DNA of 64,000 nucleotides from Lunularia cruciata (taxonomy: Eukaryota; Streptophyta; Marchantiopsida; Lunulariales; Lunulariaceae), in assembly GCA_948567375.1 (NCBI GenBank), contig OX419759.1, positions 35,255,493 to 35,319,492 of the forward strand, in the 5' to 3' direction. The notes beneath the pieces were generated by a model. It made no database searches and was not told the origin of the DNA. It worked only from the letters and a program-made list of their open reading frames with translations. Shown piece by piece: positions 11,976-23,543 of the stretch. The translations under genes and the position numbers were made by a program. Every line of letters begins with the position of its first letter. The stretch's first letter is position 1.

Positions 11976-14900
11976 ATATGAGATATCCCTATTGCACTTA
12001 AGATATTGAGCTATGCAAGTCATAAGGTCTCCAAGTTACTGGAGCATCCGAAAAAACATCAACTAGTGTAAGTTTAGCATCTTTCTAGAGGGACGTAAAC
12101 GTCAATAGAAATACACCAAAAGTATGAGCATATGTTCTTCTTCAGTACGTGTATGTATTGAAGAGTCTCCTTTGGTACACATATTATGTCCATCGGTGGC
12201 AACATACAAAACAAAACATCTGTAACATGTGACTTGTTGCAATCAGCGTGATCAATATGGCAGTGCAAAGTTGGTGGGCGCTTCAGAATTTCGTGCACGC
12301 AACCCATCCGAGAGTCCACGCACATTGCACTTCAGCTTTAGCGATTTGTGCAAGTAGCGAGAGGCTTAGATTGTTAGTCCAAATGGGATTTTGGACCCCA
12401 GTAATGATTTTTTTTACTTCGGCAGCTCCGATGAGTTACCATCAATGAGAGATCCTCATGTTGTATGGTATTATGGATAAATGTGTCATACAATTTTGAT
12501 GATCGTAGTCGTGGAGGCGAATCACAAGTGTGACACCAATGCTTCATCCCAAATCCTTTGCAGAATGTGCTTTTCTCCTGAAGATCAGCTGAATTGCGCG
12601 TCGAATTCTCTAACGATTGATAACAAAATAGAATGCCTTACATAATCAAGTGCATGTCTTGATTAGTCACCTCCAGAATTGTACCACTTAACTTGATAAC
12701 CTATTCTGCACGGTATACTCTGTATTGGAATAACATGTATTTGTACATCTGGAAGATCTAGTGGGAAACGGTTACATTACGAAGTGCATGACAGGAAGTG
12801 CTTTGCTTATTTGCGTGACACGTTTTACTAAAGCGGACCTAAAAGACACCATGCATCTAGCAGGGAGGGGCTCGGAGACAAAATCAGCCTTCGAGCCTTT
12901 CATTACTGTAGTTCATGTAGAAATGTCTGCTATTCTGGCTTTGTTTCGTATTTCCTGCCAGTGATTAATTATATTTAATTTATCTACGAGGAAGGGATAA
13001 AACTTCAAAACACACTTTATTCTGCGCTGTTTTGAGTCTCATTAAACTGACAATCAAACTCGTTAGTTCAGATTATCCATCTACTCCGGTCAAGACGAAA
13101 TAGTAATAGAAACTGACCGTAAGCAGAGTAAACTGACAGTCAAATTTATTTGCTCTTCAGTTGCATCATGTTTCTTGCATTCTTTTAGTACACTGAAGAT
13201 ATCACAGTATAGTTGGTACAGTATTATAACATCAGAAGATGGAACCACGATTCTGTCATTGACTCGAAAGTGGCTGGTACGGGATACTCAAAGGATTGTG
13301 TTAAATGAAGGAGGTACATGTCATGATCATGGGTGAATTCGGTGCACGCAGTTGTTATGCAGAAGAACAGAAGGTCCGTGAGTCATCATGACCAGCTTGA
13401 CGCTGAAATGGGGATTAATTTCCACCTTCAGAAGGTCTAGCGGGAGTTGGATTTTGTTGTCTTGCTAAGCGGACGACTACTGTAGAGCCATCAGGAGATA
13501 TTCAGGAATGATTTCTACCAAGTTTAAGAAATTGGAACCAAGTCGAATTAGCAAAACTTTGACGACAATTTAAAGAAAGTGCTGTATTGATAACCTTGGA
13601 ATACAGCAGTCGTGTTGTGGGTCTGATTGTCTTCTGTGCCTTAATAATTGCTCCATTCTTCTGTTATCTAATGATGCCATAAAACATGAATGATCAACAA
13701 TGACTGCAAATCAGTAGTTTAGTTAAGGTTATGATGTAAACTCATAGTTTTGTCATGCGTACGCGACACTTGAGAGTCCTTAACGGTACTGTACAAGATT
13801 GAAAACTCTGGTAGTCAGGGACATGATCTTCTCGTGAAAAATACTGCAGTTTCAATAAGTCTTTCAACAAATCGCAAGTACAGTACTAAAGTTTGATCCT
13901 CACCTTCTTTTACGTTTCAAGTGAGATTCATAGTTTGGATTTGTACTCCATCACCTGTGACCTCGTTACTCTTGAAAAAAATCCTGAAACCTCTTGCATT
14001 TCTCCTCAATAAAGTAAAGTTGAAGTCACACTGCATATTGAACATAATACAAAAGAAAAGGACATCAAACCTTTCATACCACATGAAATTTGAATCATTT
14101 TCTATGAGCCAACACCGTATTGTAAAAGCTGAACAAATTACTGTAATATTGGACTGGTGTGTCCTCCCACTACTGCGTGAAGCCACGAGTATTAGTTTGT
14201 TAATCAAGAAAGTAGACAAGTTACTGGTCAACCTACATAAGGCCCAAGAGTAATGGTGGCTTTGAGAAGCATAATGCACAAATCCTGGACAAAGCGGGAC
14301 GAATCAATGAAAAGTAGCAGACACTGATGCCTTCTTTACACAATCATACACCCAACTGCAACGTGTGGTATAGTTACGAGGGGATTTGACATTCTTCTTA
14401 ATGAACGAAAAGCCTCGTTTCCTGAATAACACATCGCAATTCGCATGGTCATGTATTAAGATTGCATCAGGATTCTGTTTATTACATTGTGATGGGGAGC
14501 ATATGTAGCACTCAACAAGAGATTTGCACCCAGCTAGGGTGGGACCTCGAACTTCCTCCCTGCAAAGAGGTTTAGCCGGAACTTTGACTGTGTTGCCTGT
14601 GTTGGATCTGCAAGGTGTCACAACCAGGAGGAGTCTGTCACACGCTCACAGAGGAGTTGAACGCGACTGGAACTTAGAGCACAGTCTGATTACGCTGAAC
14701 TGAAAACTTACTCGAGTTTGATTTTGCACGTTAGTCGGTCAGGAATCTGTCGAAATCTCCCGCCACGTTCAGGAAAGCAGAAGTCCATTACTGATTCTCT
14801 GTGGGCCAATCGTACGAAACTGTCTCATTGAGAGTGGGCCGAAGGTTCCGTTTCCGAACCCGTCGCACCTCTTTTCCGCTATTCGTTGACTGGTATTAGA

Positions 14901-15540
14901 TGTTGACTGGTATGAGTTGACGGTCATCTACAGTATCACGGGTGGGTGTTTTTGAATTTGGGACAGAAGCGAAAGCGTCCAAATATTGTATGTCGTTTTG
15001 CCCTAGAGGTCGCATTGTTGCTCACGACAAAATGTTTCTTATCTGGTCCCCATATTCCTACCGCCCGTTGTAGTCTCTCCGTGCAATCTAACAATTTCCC
15101 GTTTGGCGGTTGTAAAGCAACCATTTTCAGTGCGCCGATCCGGTGACTTGAGGTGGACCATCGCTCTGTTTCTTTCGTAATAGGATTGCATGGAGGAATG
15201 AGTCGATTTGGCCGATTCTGTTTGTAGATCACTCTAGAAACGTTTTGTTCTGCAAAGCCCCTTCTACTCTGCGGTCACTTCTTCGGTTGTTTGACATGTG
15301 TCATTTGACTGTGGGAGTTGTAGTAGTACACTGTAGGGGTGTTGGGAGTGTGCACAGTTGAAACGCTGATTGATACCGTGAAGGGTGAAATCTTTCCTAT
15401 TTTGTTGCAAGACTTGCAGCGTTCTAAGCACGTCTAATGGGGTCTGATGGCCTCCATTTTCGATGATATCTGACAGCACCCTTTGAATTGAGGCTCGTAG
15501 AGTGAAATCTCGTAAAAATCGGTGGTTTTACGTGGAGCGG
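11976..15540. other. Intergenic DNA within the gene island, no gene recognised
   Basis: There are several overlapping open frames of 60-120 codons (for example 13,917-14,279 and 14,304-14,621 on the minus strand). None shows a recognisable domain and most are mirrored by ORFs on the other strand, which suggests chance. The 14,304-14,621 frame is Cys-rich but lacks a signal peptide. No RNA gene was seen. Confidence 0.55.
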
Positions 15541-15550
15541 CAAGCAGGCA

Positions 15551-15586
15551 GGCAGGCAGGGAGGGTGGGTGGGAGGAAGGGAGGGA
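15551..15586 (+). promoter_or_regulatory. G-quadruplex-forming tract upstream of the MEE60-like gene
   Basis: A GGCA repeat runs into GGGAGGGTGGGTGGG (15,559-15,573), a perfect four-tract G-quadruplex consensus with one-base loops, followed by AGGAAGGGAGGG. It lies on the coding strand about 135 bp before the chosen start codon, in the probable promoter or 5' leader. A structure in DNA or RNA is inferred from sequence only. Confidence 0.6.
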
Positions 15587-15708
15587 AGCATACTATGACG
15601 AAAATGAAGGGTGCTATAGTGACGGAGAGGAGGAAACCAGGACTGCTGGCCACTACATCCAGGTTTTGCATGGCACTTCTGTTCTGCAGAAAACAAGCGG
15701 AAGCAGGA

Positions 15709-16260
15709 ATGGAGGACTTTGACGAAGATCTTAGAAGTGATGTCACTCAGGTTCATGTCACCACCCTTGACGAGGTGGTGAGTGTCAATTCGTTCTTCTG
15801 TATTGCAGTCTTTGTGGGGCTTTCGTACAATTACACTCCTGAGAACTCGAGTCAGACCTCGTTGGCCCCGGAGGGTACGAAATGCAGGGTTGGAATAGAC
15901 ACTTATCGATATCTCCTCATGTTTGAAGTTCTGGCCTTCAGTTGCTTCCTGTTCTCAAGCTTGGTCGCCCACGGTATCAAGCTTTACATTGTGCTGGGTA
16001 ATGGGAGCCAACTCGAGAATGTCCGTTCAGCAGGTGTCAACAACAGATTCTTACGCTTAGGAATACTGCTCTCAGCAATAGGTTCCATAGCAGGAACTGT
16101 ATTTTTGACTCTATCTTTAGTCAACATTGTTCAGATCAGGTTCGGGAATCTTACATGCGGAAGCGTCTGGACAAATCGGACTGCTATTCCACTAGTGGTT
16201 CTTGTGGGCAGTGGAGTTTCCATCTTTGTCTCCTCTGTCTTTATCGCATTTAGGAATTAG
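15709..16260 (+). CDS. MEE60-like plant four-helix membrane protein
   Basis: The 183-residue product has an acidic N-terminus, then four predicted membrane segments (about residues 24-40, 68-95, 114-142, 159-180). Cys59 and Cys150 lie in the two loops on one side, with NxS/T sites near 41-47 and 147-156, so these loops are probably extracytosolic. The pattern LDEVVSVNSFF...VGLS, then LLMFE...FLFSSLVA, then a long third helix ending SLVNIVQI, is one I associate with the plant family that includes Arabidopsis MEE60 (maternal effect embryo arrest 60); the biochemical role is unknown. The frame stays open 69 codons upstream to 15,502, but that part encodes simple sequence from the G-rich tract, so I start at MEDFDED. 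TTCTGCAG at 15,681-15,688 could be a splice acceptor for a leader intron. The family assignment is from memory of the pattern. Confidence 0.7.
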   Translation: MEDFDEDLRSDVTQVHVTTLDEVVSVNSFFCIAVFVGLSYNYTPENSSQTSLAPEGTKCRVGIDTYRYLLMFEVLAFSCFLFSSLVAHGIKLYIVLGNGSQLENVRSAGVNNRFLRLGILLSAIGSIAGTVFLTLSLVNIVQIRFGNLTCGSVWTNRTAIPLVVLVGSGVSIFVSSVFIAFRN

Positions 16261-17776
16261 CGTCTCAATCGGATATCAATTTCAAATGCATTTAGTTGCT
16301 GCAGTAGAAGTCAATTTGACAAACCTTTGGCATCGGCAATCGGCCTTCCGTTGCCTGATGCTAACCTTTTGTTGACCTAGTTCATGTCATATCAGATTTC
16401 TGGACAGTTGTGAAATTTGATGAGCCGTCCAGATGAGCTAGATTCATAAAGGGATTCTATTGAGTGGTAATTACATGTGATACATATATCTGATTTGGCG
16501 CAGCTTGCTACAATACAGCGCCTCTCTGCTAGTCTCACAGCGAGGAACATCTTATATGAAAGTTCATGCATTCACGCAATTCTGAGTACTTTGGTTTACA
16601 AGAGCTCTGAATGTTAACTTCGTTCCATGAAGGAAATTCATCGTCATGAAGGAGTGTGAATGGAGGAGAGATTGCCGTCTGATCTTGCTTCTCTCAGAAA
16701 TCTTGGAAACGTATTGTCTCCTTTCATGACAGTTGGCGAGTGATACGCTAGAATCGTTCGTGTGCATAGTTCAAGTGTTCAATACCTCTCAAAGTCGCGC
16801 TGAGAACGTCACGGACAGGAGCTGCTAAGCTACGAGCAAATAACAACTCTTAAAGTCTGGATCCAGCCGCAGCCGCAGCTGGAAGTACTAAACTTAGGTG
16901 TGGCCATCATGGATGAGGGCTAATGTATGGCAGTTGTGGAGCCTTCTCTTGGTTATCTACTCTCCTGGATGTAAGGGACGCACGTTCAATTCTCTCTGTA
17001 GCAAATGTGCTGTGAATGCTACAGTCAGCTGGACAAGTGAGTTCAGTAGATGGAATCCTCCGAGCTGAAGAAATGAGCTATCCGTACTACATTTCCACTG
17101 TTCATAAAGTGATTGGGAAATTTCAGAATCGCGTGTTGAACGGACTGTAAACTGCGTTGTTGGGAATGAGATCGCAAGGGGCCGTCGGTCCTCGGGGGAA
17201 ACGACTTCGAGAGAGATACGTCCTACACTATTACCTTGTAAGACACTACTGTAATGTTTTCAACTGTGCATGGCAAGAACAGACTCGCAAGAGGGAAATC
17301 TTCACGAATACGGCCTTCTGACTAAAAACAAGGCATGTTGCACCGTTAGGGCGACGGAACAAAGGATAAGAGAGATCAGAAATTGAATTGTTAAATTGCT
17401 TTCGATGGACGTCTGTTTCCGTGGTGCGGTTGGTTATCACGTCAGTCTAACACACTGTCTCCAATTTGTACCTGGACGGAAACAGCTGCTTTCTTTTACC
17501 TCAAATCACCGAACATGGACCTGGAGGGACATCCTGGTCACCTTCCGCCTTCGTACCGCGAAGAAGAGCCAAAAATTATTTACTTTCCTCAGGGCTTGGA
17601 GTTGTGATTTTGAAATTGCACCACGAGACCCCAGTCGGATTGGATGTTTAAGAATCCATTTCGACTGATGGAACTCATAGGTATGACGGCAGAGGGACTT
17701 GATGCTATGATCCCAGCTGGGTACGCACCACAAAATCAATATCGTTCCGATTTTTCCTTCCGAGAGGACAAATTTG
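16261..17776. other. Intergenic DNA, no gene recognised
   Basis: This is the 3' flank of the MEE60-like gene. Only short unsupported ORFs are present (for example 17,396-17,668). No RNA gene or repeat array was seen. Confidence 0.6.
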
Positions 17777-17834
17777 AGTGAAATGAAATGAGTGAAGTGA
17801 AAAGTGAAATGAAATGCAAACAGTGTGAAATGAA
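17777..17834 (+). repeat. Short degenerate GTGAAATGAA repeat
   Basis: Variants of GTGAAATGAAATG and GTGAAGTGAAAA are repeated about five times over 58 bp. It lies 75 bp from the tRNA-Leu relic. Confidence 0.6.
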
Positions 17835-17909
17835 AACAGAGCATTACAGGAGAGCGGTCAACAACCACCATCAAACCTTCAATGGAGATACAGATATGCT
17901 TTTTCCGGC

Positions 17910-17980
17910 TGTCAGAAGTGGGATTTGGACCCACTCCTCTCGCGGGACCCGAACTTGAGTGGCCAATCGGCCATCCTGAC
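17910..17980 (-). tRNA. tRNA-Leu(CAA) pseudogene, deleted in D-arm/anticodon stem
   Basis: The minus strand reads GTCAGGATGGCCGATTGGCC, then ACTCAAGTTC (CAA anticodon inside CTCAAGT), then a variable arm CCCGCGAGAGG, then a T-arm GTGGG-TCCAAAT-CCCAC and TTCTGAC. The 5' GTCAGGA and 3' TTCTGAC pair over all seven positions of the acceptor stem (one G-T). Total length is 71 nt against about 82-84 for a plant tRNA-Leu. About 11 nt are missing between the D-loop and the anticodon stem, and the 5' half of the anticodon stem no longer pairs well. The T-loop has TCC where TTC is usual. It is almost certainly non-functional. It could also be the head of a tRNA-derived SINE, but no SINE body was recognised. 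Confidence 0.75.
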
Positions 17981-19496
17981 TACCTGGACACCAATCAAAG
18001 GAAGCTGTCTATAAACCACTAATTTCAGCTTGTTAGCTTCAGTTGCACAGTGAGTGACTTCCGTAAGAAAATACATCGGTACTTTATAGAAAGTTAGATC
18101 GACGTTTCTTTGTATCTACCCTGAGTTGAGCTGAGATAGATGGTCCAGACGTGAGGAAAAGTTTAAGTACTTCAACTCCGAAGCTCGTTGTAGTCTGAGA
18201 GAAGAGTTGGTGAAACTCTGGGAGGATTAAGATGCAATTTTCGGTGTATCCTTTGTCCAGATCCAAGTTGCTAATATGTTGTAATTAAGTCCCAGCCCTA
18301 AAGGAGATATTGAAATTACAGTAGACTAAGTATCTGGCAGAAATGAAGTTAATGGACCAATGATGATTGTGTTTTCAGACTACCTTCCAGGATGGGGAAC
18401 AACCAGAAAGTTAAGAATGTAAGCATGGCAGGTGAAGGAAGCAGTCTTGTGTGTGTTAACTGGGTGATTACTTTCTCTTTGGTGAGCTCATGGGGTAGAG
18501 CAAAGATCTTCAGTAGAGGCAAGATTTTGGATCTTGCCTCATCTGCTGATAAACTTGCACTTTCTCTACAGTAAGTTGTTTGGGCTTGAGAACATGAAGT
18601 TGAACATTTTGACATGTTACATTCTGAGAACAGAAAGTTCTGGCCTGCAAGTTGCCACCGGACGTAATTACACCTGAAATGTGCTACTAAGAGGATACTT
18701 TTAACCTAACCACTACTCAAAACATCGAAGTAAAAAATCAGCCTTTCGCCACGCAACAGAGAGTGGTCTCGATCAATAATAACTTCTATCACAGCCAGTC
18801 TTGAGAGAAATGAAACGACATATATATATATATTGTATATCAGAAGCATTTGTTAGATATCAATTTAATATGACTCTAATGTGCGAGTGACACATCTACA
18901 GATACCTCCTCTAGTACTGTATGCTGGTGGCCAATCTGGAACACCCTCAAGCCGACCACATGGTGGTCTCAATCGTTCACTCAATAATCAGATCAAACTT
19001 AGAAAGCCTGATTAGGATCCAAGATGCTCTTTAATGAACAGCCACATATGACGTTTGCAATTGGACGCTCCACGAATTTCATAATATTTTATAGTTCACC
19101 GTATTGTGCTTGATGAATATCTAGCTATAGGTGGGAAGACTTTCTATCTTCCAAGGTTCCATACAACCCCCCGCACTGCGTGCCTGCACCTAGACTCACT
19201 CGGTTTTGTCACGGGACTAATTACCTAACATCGACAATCTGTTTATTTCATAGACCAGAGGTAGTGTAATAACCAACACACTTGAAGTGGTCGTGTCATA
19301 CCTGATTCAAATTGGGTGTAAGGGGCTACTATTCCACCTTGGGATGAATATTCAGCCCAGGCAATAGTGCAGCTCGATGGTGAGATACTTGCCCCGGTGT
19401 GTTGGTGGTATTCACTTACGTCATAGTCAGTTACTCTTGACGACTGAGAATGCAATGCAGTAGTCTAAGAATTTGCTATCAAATTGATGCCGGTGT
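17981..19496. other. Intergenic DNA, (TA)n microsatellite near 18,820
   Basis: No gene was recognised. A TATATATATATATA run lies at about 18,821-18,835. The segment ends at the stop codon of the minus-strand root-cap gene, so its right part is that gene's 3' flank. Confidence 0.6.
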
Positions 19497-20785
19497 CTAT
19501 CGACGGCACGTAAGGCCTCCTCTTCTTCCGCTGTTGCAATTAACTCTGAATGTTTCGAGTGGCTCCGCATCAAGTTCAATACCGGAAGTTTGAGAAAACT
19601 GGGTCACTTCACAATCTGAAGACAGTAGGGACGAGCTCAAGTACTTCGCATCTCCGCCCATGACTGGCATAGGGACGCCCACCTTCACTGGAGTCTTGAA
19701 TCCAGGCTGATAGGTCTGGCCCAGAACTCCGTTGACCGTGGAAGATAGACCAAAGAAGTTGAACTGCATTTGGAGATGGGCAAAACAGTCATCGTCCTTG
19801 ATTTGATAGTTGTGAACCCTGCTCTCTTCCTCCGTAATAGGTACAACGCGCAGGGACACTTCCAACAGCTGGTTGATTATAAGGTGCACGCTGTTGGTTT
19901 TAGCTGTACGCTCGACCACTACGTCTCCTGCATGAGAAGTCCACAAAAAACCCTCACCCGTCGGAATGGAAACATCTTCTCCGTCAAAGGTCATATAAAG
20001 CTGGTCAATTTCTTCGGCCCACTTAGCCACCTTTCTAGCGCCAATGCTGAGCTTGTGAGCACCGAAAACCATGCCCAAGCTTTGGACCCAAGTGTAATCT
20101 CGGGGCCTTCCTTCCGGTCTCTTTCCGATGAAGTGAGCGTTAATGTGCACTCTGCGGTCTGATACTAGGCAAAAGTCCTGATCCTTTTTTCCGTGGAAGT
20201 AGAACATCACTCCATCTCCTCCAACGAAACGAGGATCGTAACAAACTGATCCATATCCGAAACAATCTACCTTGCGATCTGCATGAGTTACGAGACGTCC
20301 ACAATTTCTCAGTAATCTGTACACCACGTTCAAAAAGTAGGCTAGCTGCCTAGCAATGAAGCTTGCATACTAAGTTCCAAAGCAATAACGGTAATAGAGT
20401 GACAAGCTCAATTCCTATCATGTGCAGTAGGGCAATGCCATCTAGATCTATAACACTATTTAAAAGTTGGCAGTTTCAAGATTCATTGCTTCGTCTGCTA
20501 TAGGTCATATTACTCACGTCTGCAAGTAGCCCGGCAAGTGGAGCAACTAATGTAGCAAGCTGAATTGCCTGGAGCGATTCTTGACCTCGTTGGGCAGCGG
20601 CTGGGACATGTGAGGAGTACTTGGTAACAGTTTCCCGGGTTAATACAACGTGCCCTCTCTGGGCCACCTGCTGCGTTCGTCATCATCTGGTAAGGTAATT
20701 CCTCCCCGGTATCCTGTCCAGACACACACATGACCCATACTGAGAGAACTAAAAGTGGAAGTAAGAACATCTTGTTCTCCCCCAT
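19497..20785 (-). CDS. Secreted Cys-rich root-cap-domain protein, paralog 1 (two exons)
   Basis: Exon 1 is 20,785-20,518 and exon 2 is 20,278-19,497. The 239 bp intron has a GTGAGT donor and an ATGCAG acceptor in phase 1, giving 349 residues. Residues 1-23 form a signal peptide (FLLPLLVLSVWVMCVSG). An eight-cysteine module follows at Cys47, 53, 60, 64, 77, 81, 84 and 88. Exon 2 encodes a Root_cap domain (Pfam family Root_cap, PF06830): VCYDPRFVGGDGVMFYFHG, then KDQDFCLVSDR, HINAHFIGKRP and RDYTWVQ, ending in MPVMGG..KYLSSSLL. In plants such proteins are secreted and expressed in root caps or late embryos; their biochemical role is unknown to me. The start at MGENKM is a choice; an ATG five codons upstream is in frame. 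Its partner at 23,544-24,717 is divergent, equally long and shares the intron position. Confidence 0.88.
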
Positions 20786-20900
20786 GATTACTAGTTGCAA
20801 GTTCGATTGTATCCTTGTACAGCTCTTCCACCAGATGTAGTCAAGAGATCGGAGGTAGACAAGATAGTACGAGAATGAGGATGCCTTGGAACTAGGATAG

Positions 20901-20910
20901 CTTTTAAAGG
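20901..20910 (-). promoter_or_regulatory. Probable TATA box of root-cap paralog 1
   Basis: The minus strand reads CCTTTAAAAG, about 120 bp upstream of the ATG. No other core element was fixed. Confidence 0.4.
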
Positions 20911-22609
20911 CTCTTACTCCGGAGGTTGTTTTCTCTTTCCAATATGGACACTACGATGATAGTCAACCGTGCTGTTCAGATCCGATCCTGTACAATCCGA
21001 TTCTGAACATTAAATTTCGAGCTGTTCATCCGTGATCTGCTGTTTGATTAAATTTAGCATTGCATAACGGTTTTCATGGGTCAATTTGCAGCAGAAAGTC
21101 TTTGGTGCGCATGCAACTGCAGTCATTCTCAATAACGATGTTGATGATAGATCAAGAGCCGCACAGATTTACACTTACGTCCAGGCTTGCCTAGGTATAT
21201 GCTGAAACTACACTGAGTCATGCAACTCCGTGCGTTTCTGAACAAGCTCATTCGTATTTGGAATTTTTAGATCTATCTCCTTTCCTATTCTTCAATTGCT
21301 GGTGCGACAACTCAAATTCTATAAATTTACCATTGCATTCACCGGACTTGCGTTTCTACGACATACCCTCAAGTTCCGCCTCATCATCTTCAGCAGTCAT
21401 GAATACTCTTAGGACCAAATATGTGCAGGTGCAGTAGTCTATAAATTGTGTACAGCGTCAAATATCCATGCTAGTTAAAGATTTCGGATGTACAGTTCGC
21501 CCGAATTCATAGCATGTATATTTCAAGCCTGATCCAAAGCAGAATAGCTTTAAAGGGTGGTCATTGACAAGTTTGTCTTGGAGGAAATCTTCGGAAGAAA
21601 GAAAAACAATTTTCAGCTTCAAGCCGTTGCAACTACATGTCTGGACACGACCGGTGCAAAACTGATTCTTGCTCTGGTTTCTACTTATTGTAGTTGAGTT
21701 ACTAGAATTCTTCAAATAATTCAAGCTTCCACTGCAACCATTGTCAGAAAATTCTGTATATTCAGCTCCGGGTCATGGCTAAACCCGTAACCGCGTTCTT
21801 CCCATACCTCTCTAAAGAATACTATCTGATTTCTCGAGGCTCTCAGGTCTCACAAGTTTTCATTCCTTGCAGGGTGCACGGAAATTAGAGGACATTACGG
21901 AGGGATTCTCTTTCATTACTTCCTTGTTTTCTGTTCAGAAGCTTACAACGTCCTGTGGAGCACTTCTAGAACAATCCTTGCGACAAACGCTTTCATTATT
22001 GTCCCAACTTGCACTTGTAGAGACACCAGAGGTAACAATCTTAGGTACAGTGAGCATCTCCAAGTAATATTGTTGGCCGTCGTTGAGATGCACCGTGCAC
22101 GCCACACGCTTTGAGAGCTGAGAGTAATCGTCACAACCATTTTTCTCCACTCCTGTAGTCTGGATTCGTTGTGAAGGCAAGGTCCTAAACGCCAAGTGGA
22201 ATCATATATCAAGAGAACATTTTGTAAATTCGAACAGCTCCAATCTCACAAGAGATTTGAATACATGTGTCCTGTGCTACATAACATCAATGAGAGTAAA
22301 ACTTCGCAAATGTACTTCTGGATCCTCCGTTTCAGGATCACCAGTCTCTATGTTCCCGCTGTAGCTGATAAGGTGGATATGTTTTCAAGGTGCCCAATTT
22401 ACAATATATTTAGGAGGGCATAAATATCGGTCGTGGCCAATTGCAATGATTCCTTGTAATCGTGAAGTAAGAAACCCTAGATCCAATGGGAAGGAAGACC
22501 TTGAAGATCTGAGCTAGGTTCCACTGAAGGGCGTTGACGATATGAATCATAACTCACTAAAAGAAACAGTAGTTTCAAGTGCTCAGGCAGAGTTTCTCGA
22601 AAGCAACGT
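20911..22609. other. Divergent intergenic region between the root-cap genes, left part
   Basis: It contains two minus-strand frames with no recognised domain: 21,458-21,724 (88 codons) and 21,935-22,195 (86 codons, beginning MAFRTLPSQR and containing several Cys). They look somewhat protein-like (for example VHLNDGQQYYLEML), but no start context, splice sites or family support them. Otherwise it should hold the upstream regulatory DNA of paralog 1. Confidence 0.4.
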
Positions 22610-23060
22610 CATGTTAAAACATTCTCGCTACTCAATCGGGAAAGCCGGAACCTGCGTGGGGAGTACGCCAAATTCCCAGGACCAGGCGGGTGGGAAGGTG
22701 GTAAGTTAGATCCAGACTTGGGAATAAGCTTTCGTGAGGAGTGACATGGCCAGAACTTCAAAGTAGTGTGTATGCTTGCATCTAAAAGGAAGGAACATTG
22801 AACAGAAACATAGAACACGGATGAAAACGCGGAAATTTTATATGACCTGGACAGGTACTAATGGTTGTATCCTATCCGAGGAGGCTGCTCTCGTGTATAC
22901 CCTGACCCGTGCGCATCTGGAAATCCCGTGTTCTCAGCCATGTGGAGCAGTGCTCTCACTAAATGTTTGTCAAAGGGACACCTTGAGAGTTGTTGAGGTC
23001 GAGCTCAACCTCCACTTTTCCAGACCACTTTCGACGAACTCACAATACTGTCCAAATTAA
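22610..23060 (+). repeat. Upstream segment of root-cap paralog 2, duplicated at 25,770
   Basis: A non-coding block upstream of paralog 2 matches 25,770-26,190 in order. It shares the TACTCAATCG..AA.CC.GGAACATGCGTGG type start, TTTCGTGA near the middle, GTGTGTAT.TGCTTG, and CGGATGAAAACGCGGAAAT (CGGATGAAGACGGGGAAAT in the copy). It therefore marks a local duplication that included the promoter. Confidence 0.65.
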
Positions 23061-23371
23061 CAGCCCGATAGATCTACCTACCTCTAGATCTGGATCTAGA
23101 TCAAGCCAAATTGAATCTTTGGTGTAATAATAATCATCCCGACATTCCATGGATCCATCCATATACATATACAGTCACTTTCATTGGTTTAATATTTTTG
23201 TCTGCAATAATTAAGCAAGTTGGGCTGGTAAAGCGCATGTGTGCAGCACGCATCTATACTAGATTTATCCTCACGGGTGTGATGGCCAAGTCGAAGGGAA
23301 ATTTCATGACCAAATGCTGACGCAGAAAGAGAAAAAATATGGAAATAAGGTTAAGTCCCCAAACAAATTCG

Positions 23372-23380
23372 CATATAAGG
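23372..23380 (+). promoter_or_regulatory. Probable TATA box of root-cap paralog 2
   Basis: CATATAAGG lies about 165 bp upstream of the ATG. The duplicate downstream has CACATAAGG in the corresponding place (about 26,348-26,356). Confidence 0.5.
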
Positions 23381-23543
23381 AGCCATTCTCTTTCTTGGAA
23401 ATCATCATGTCATTGACGATTTGAAGATTTGAAGAATCAACTGTTAGAGCAAACATCTTCTTAGCTTGCTAACACTCCTCAGATTTTCCTCTCTGGTTCT
23501 TGCAGAAACCAGTTATATCGCACAGGTGCATCGGTTTTTGAAA

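Noticed and set aside
14304-14621. Cys-rich 105-codon minus-strand ORF as a secreted peptide gene
   Set aside because: It has no signal peptide, no conserved cysteine spacing and no splice or promoter context.
15502-15708. 69-codon N-terminal extension of the MEE60-like protein
   Set aside because: It encodes basic simple sequence from the G-rich repeat, has no resemblance to the family, and a later ATG fits the usual N-terminus.
17910-17980. Functional tRNA-Leu gene
   Set aside because: It is 71 nt instead of about 82-84, and the anticodon stem is disrupted by the deletion.
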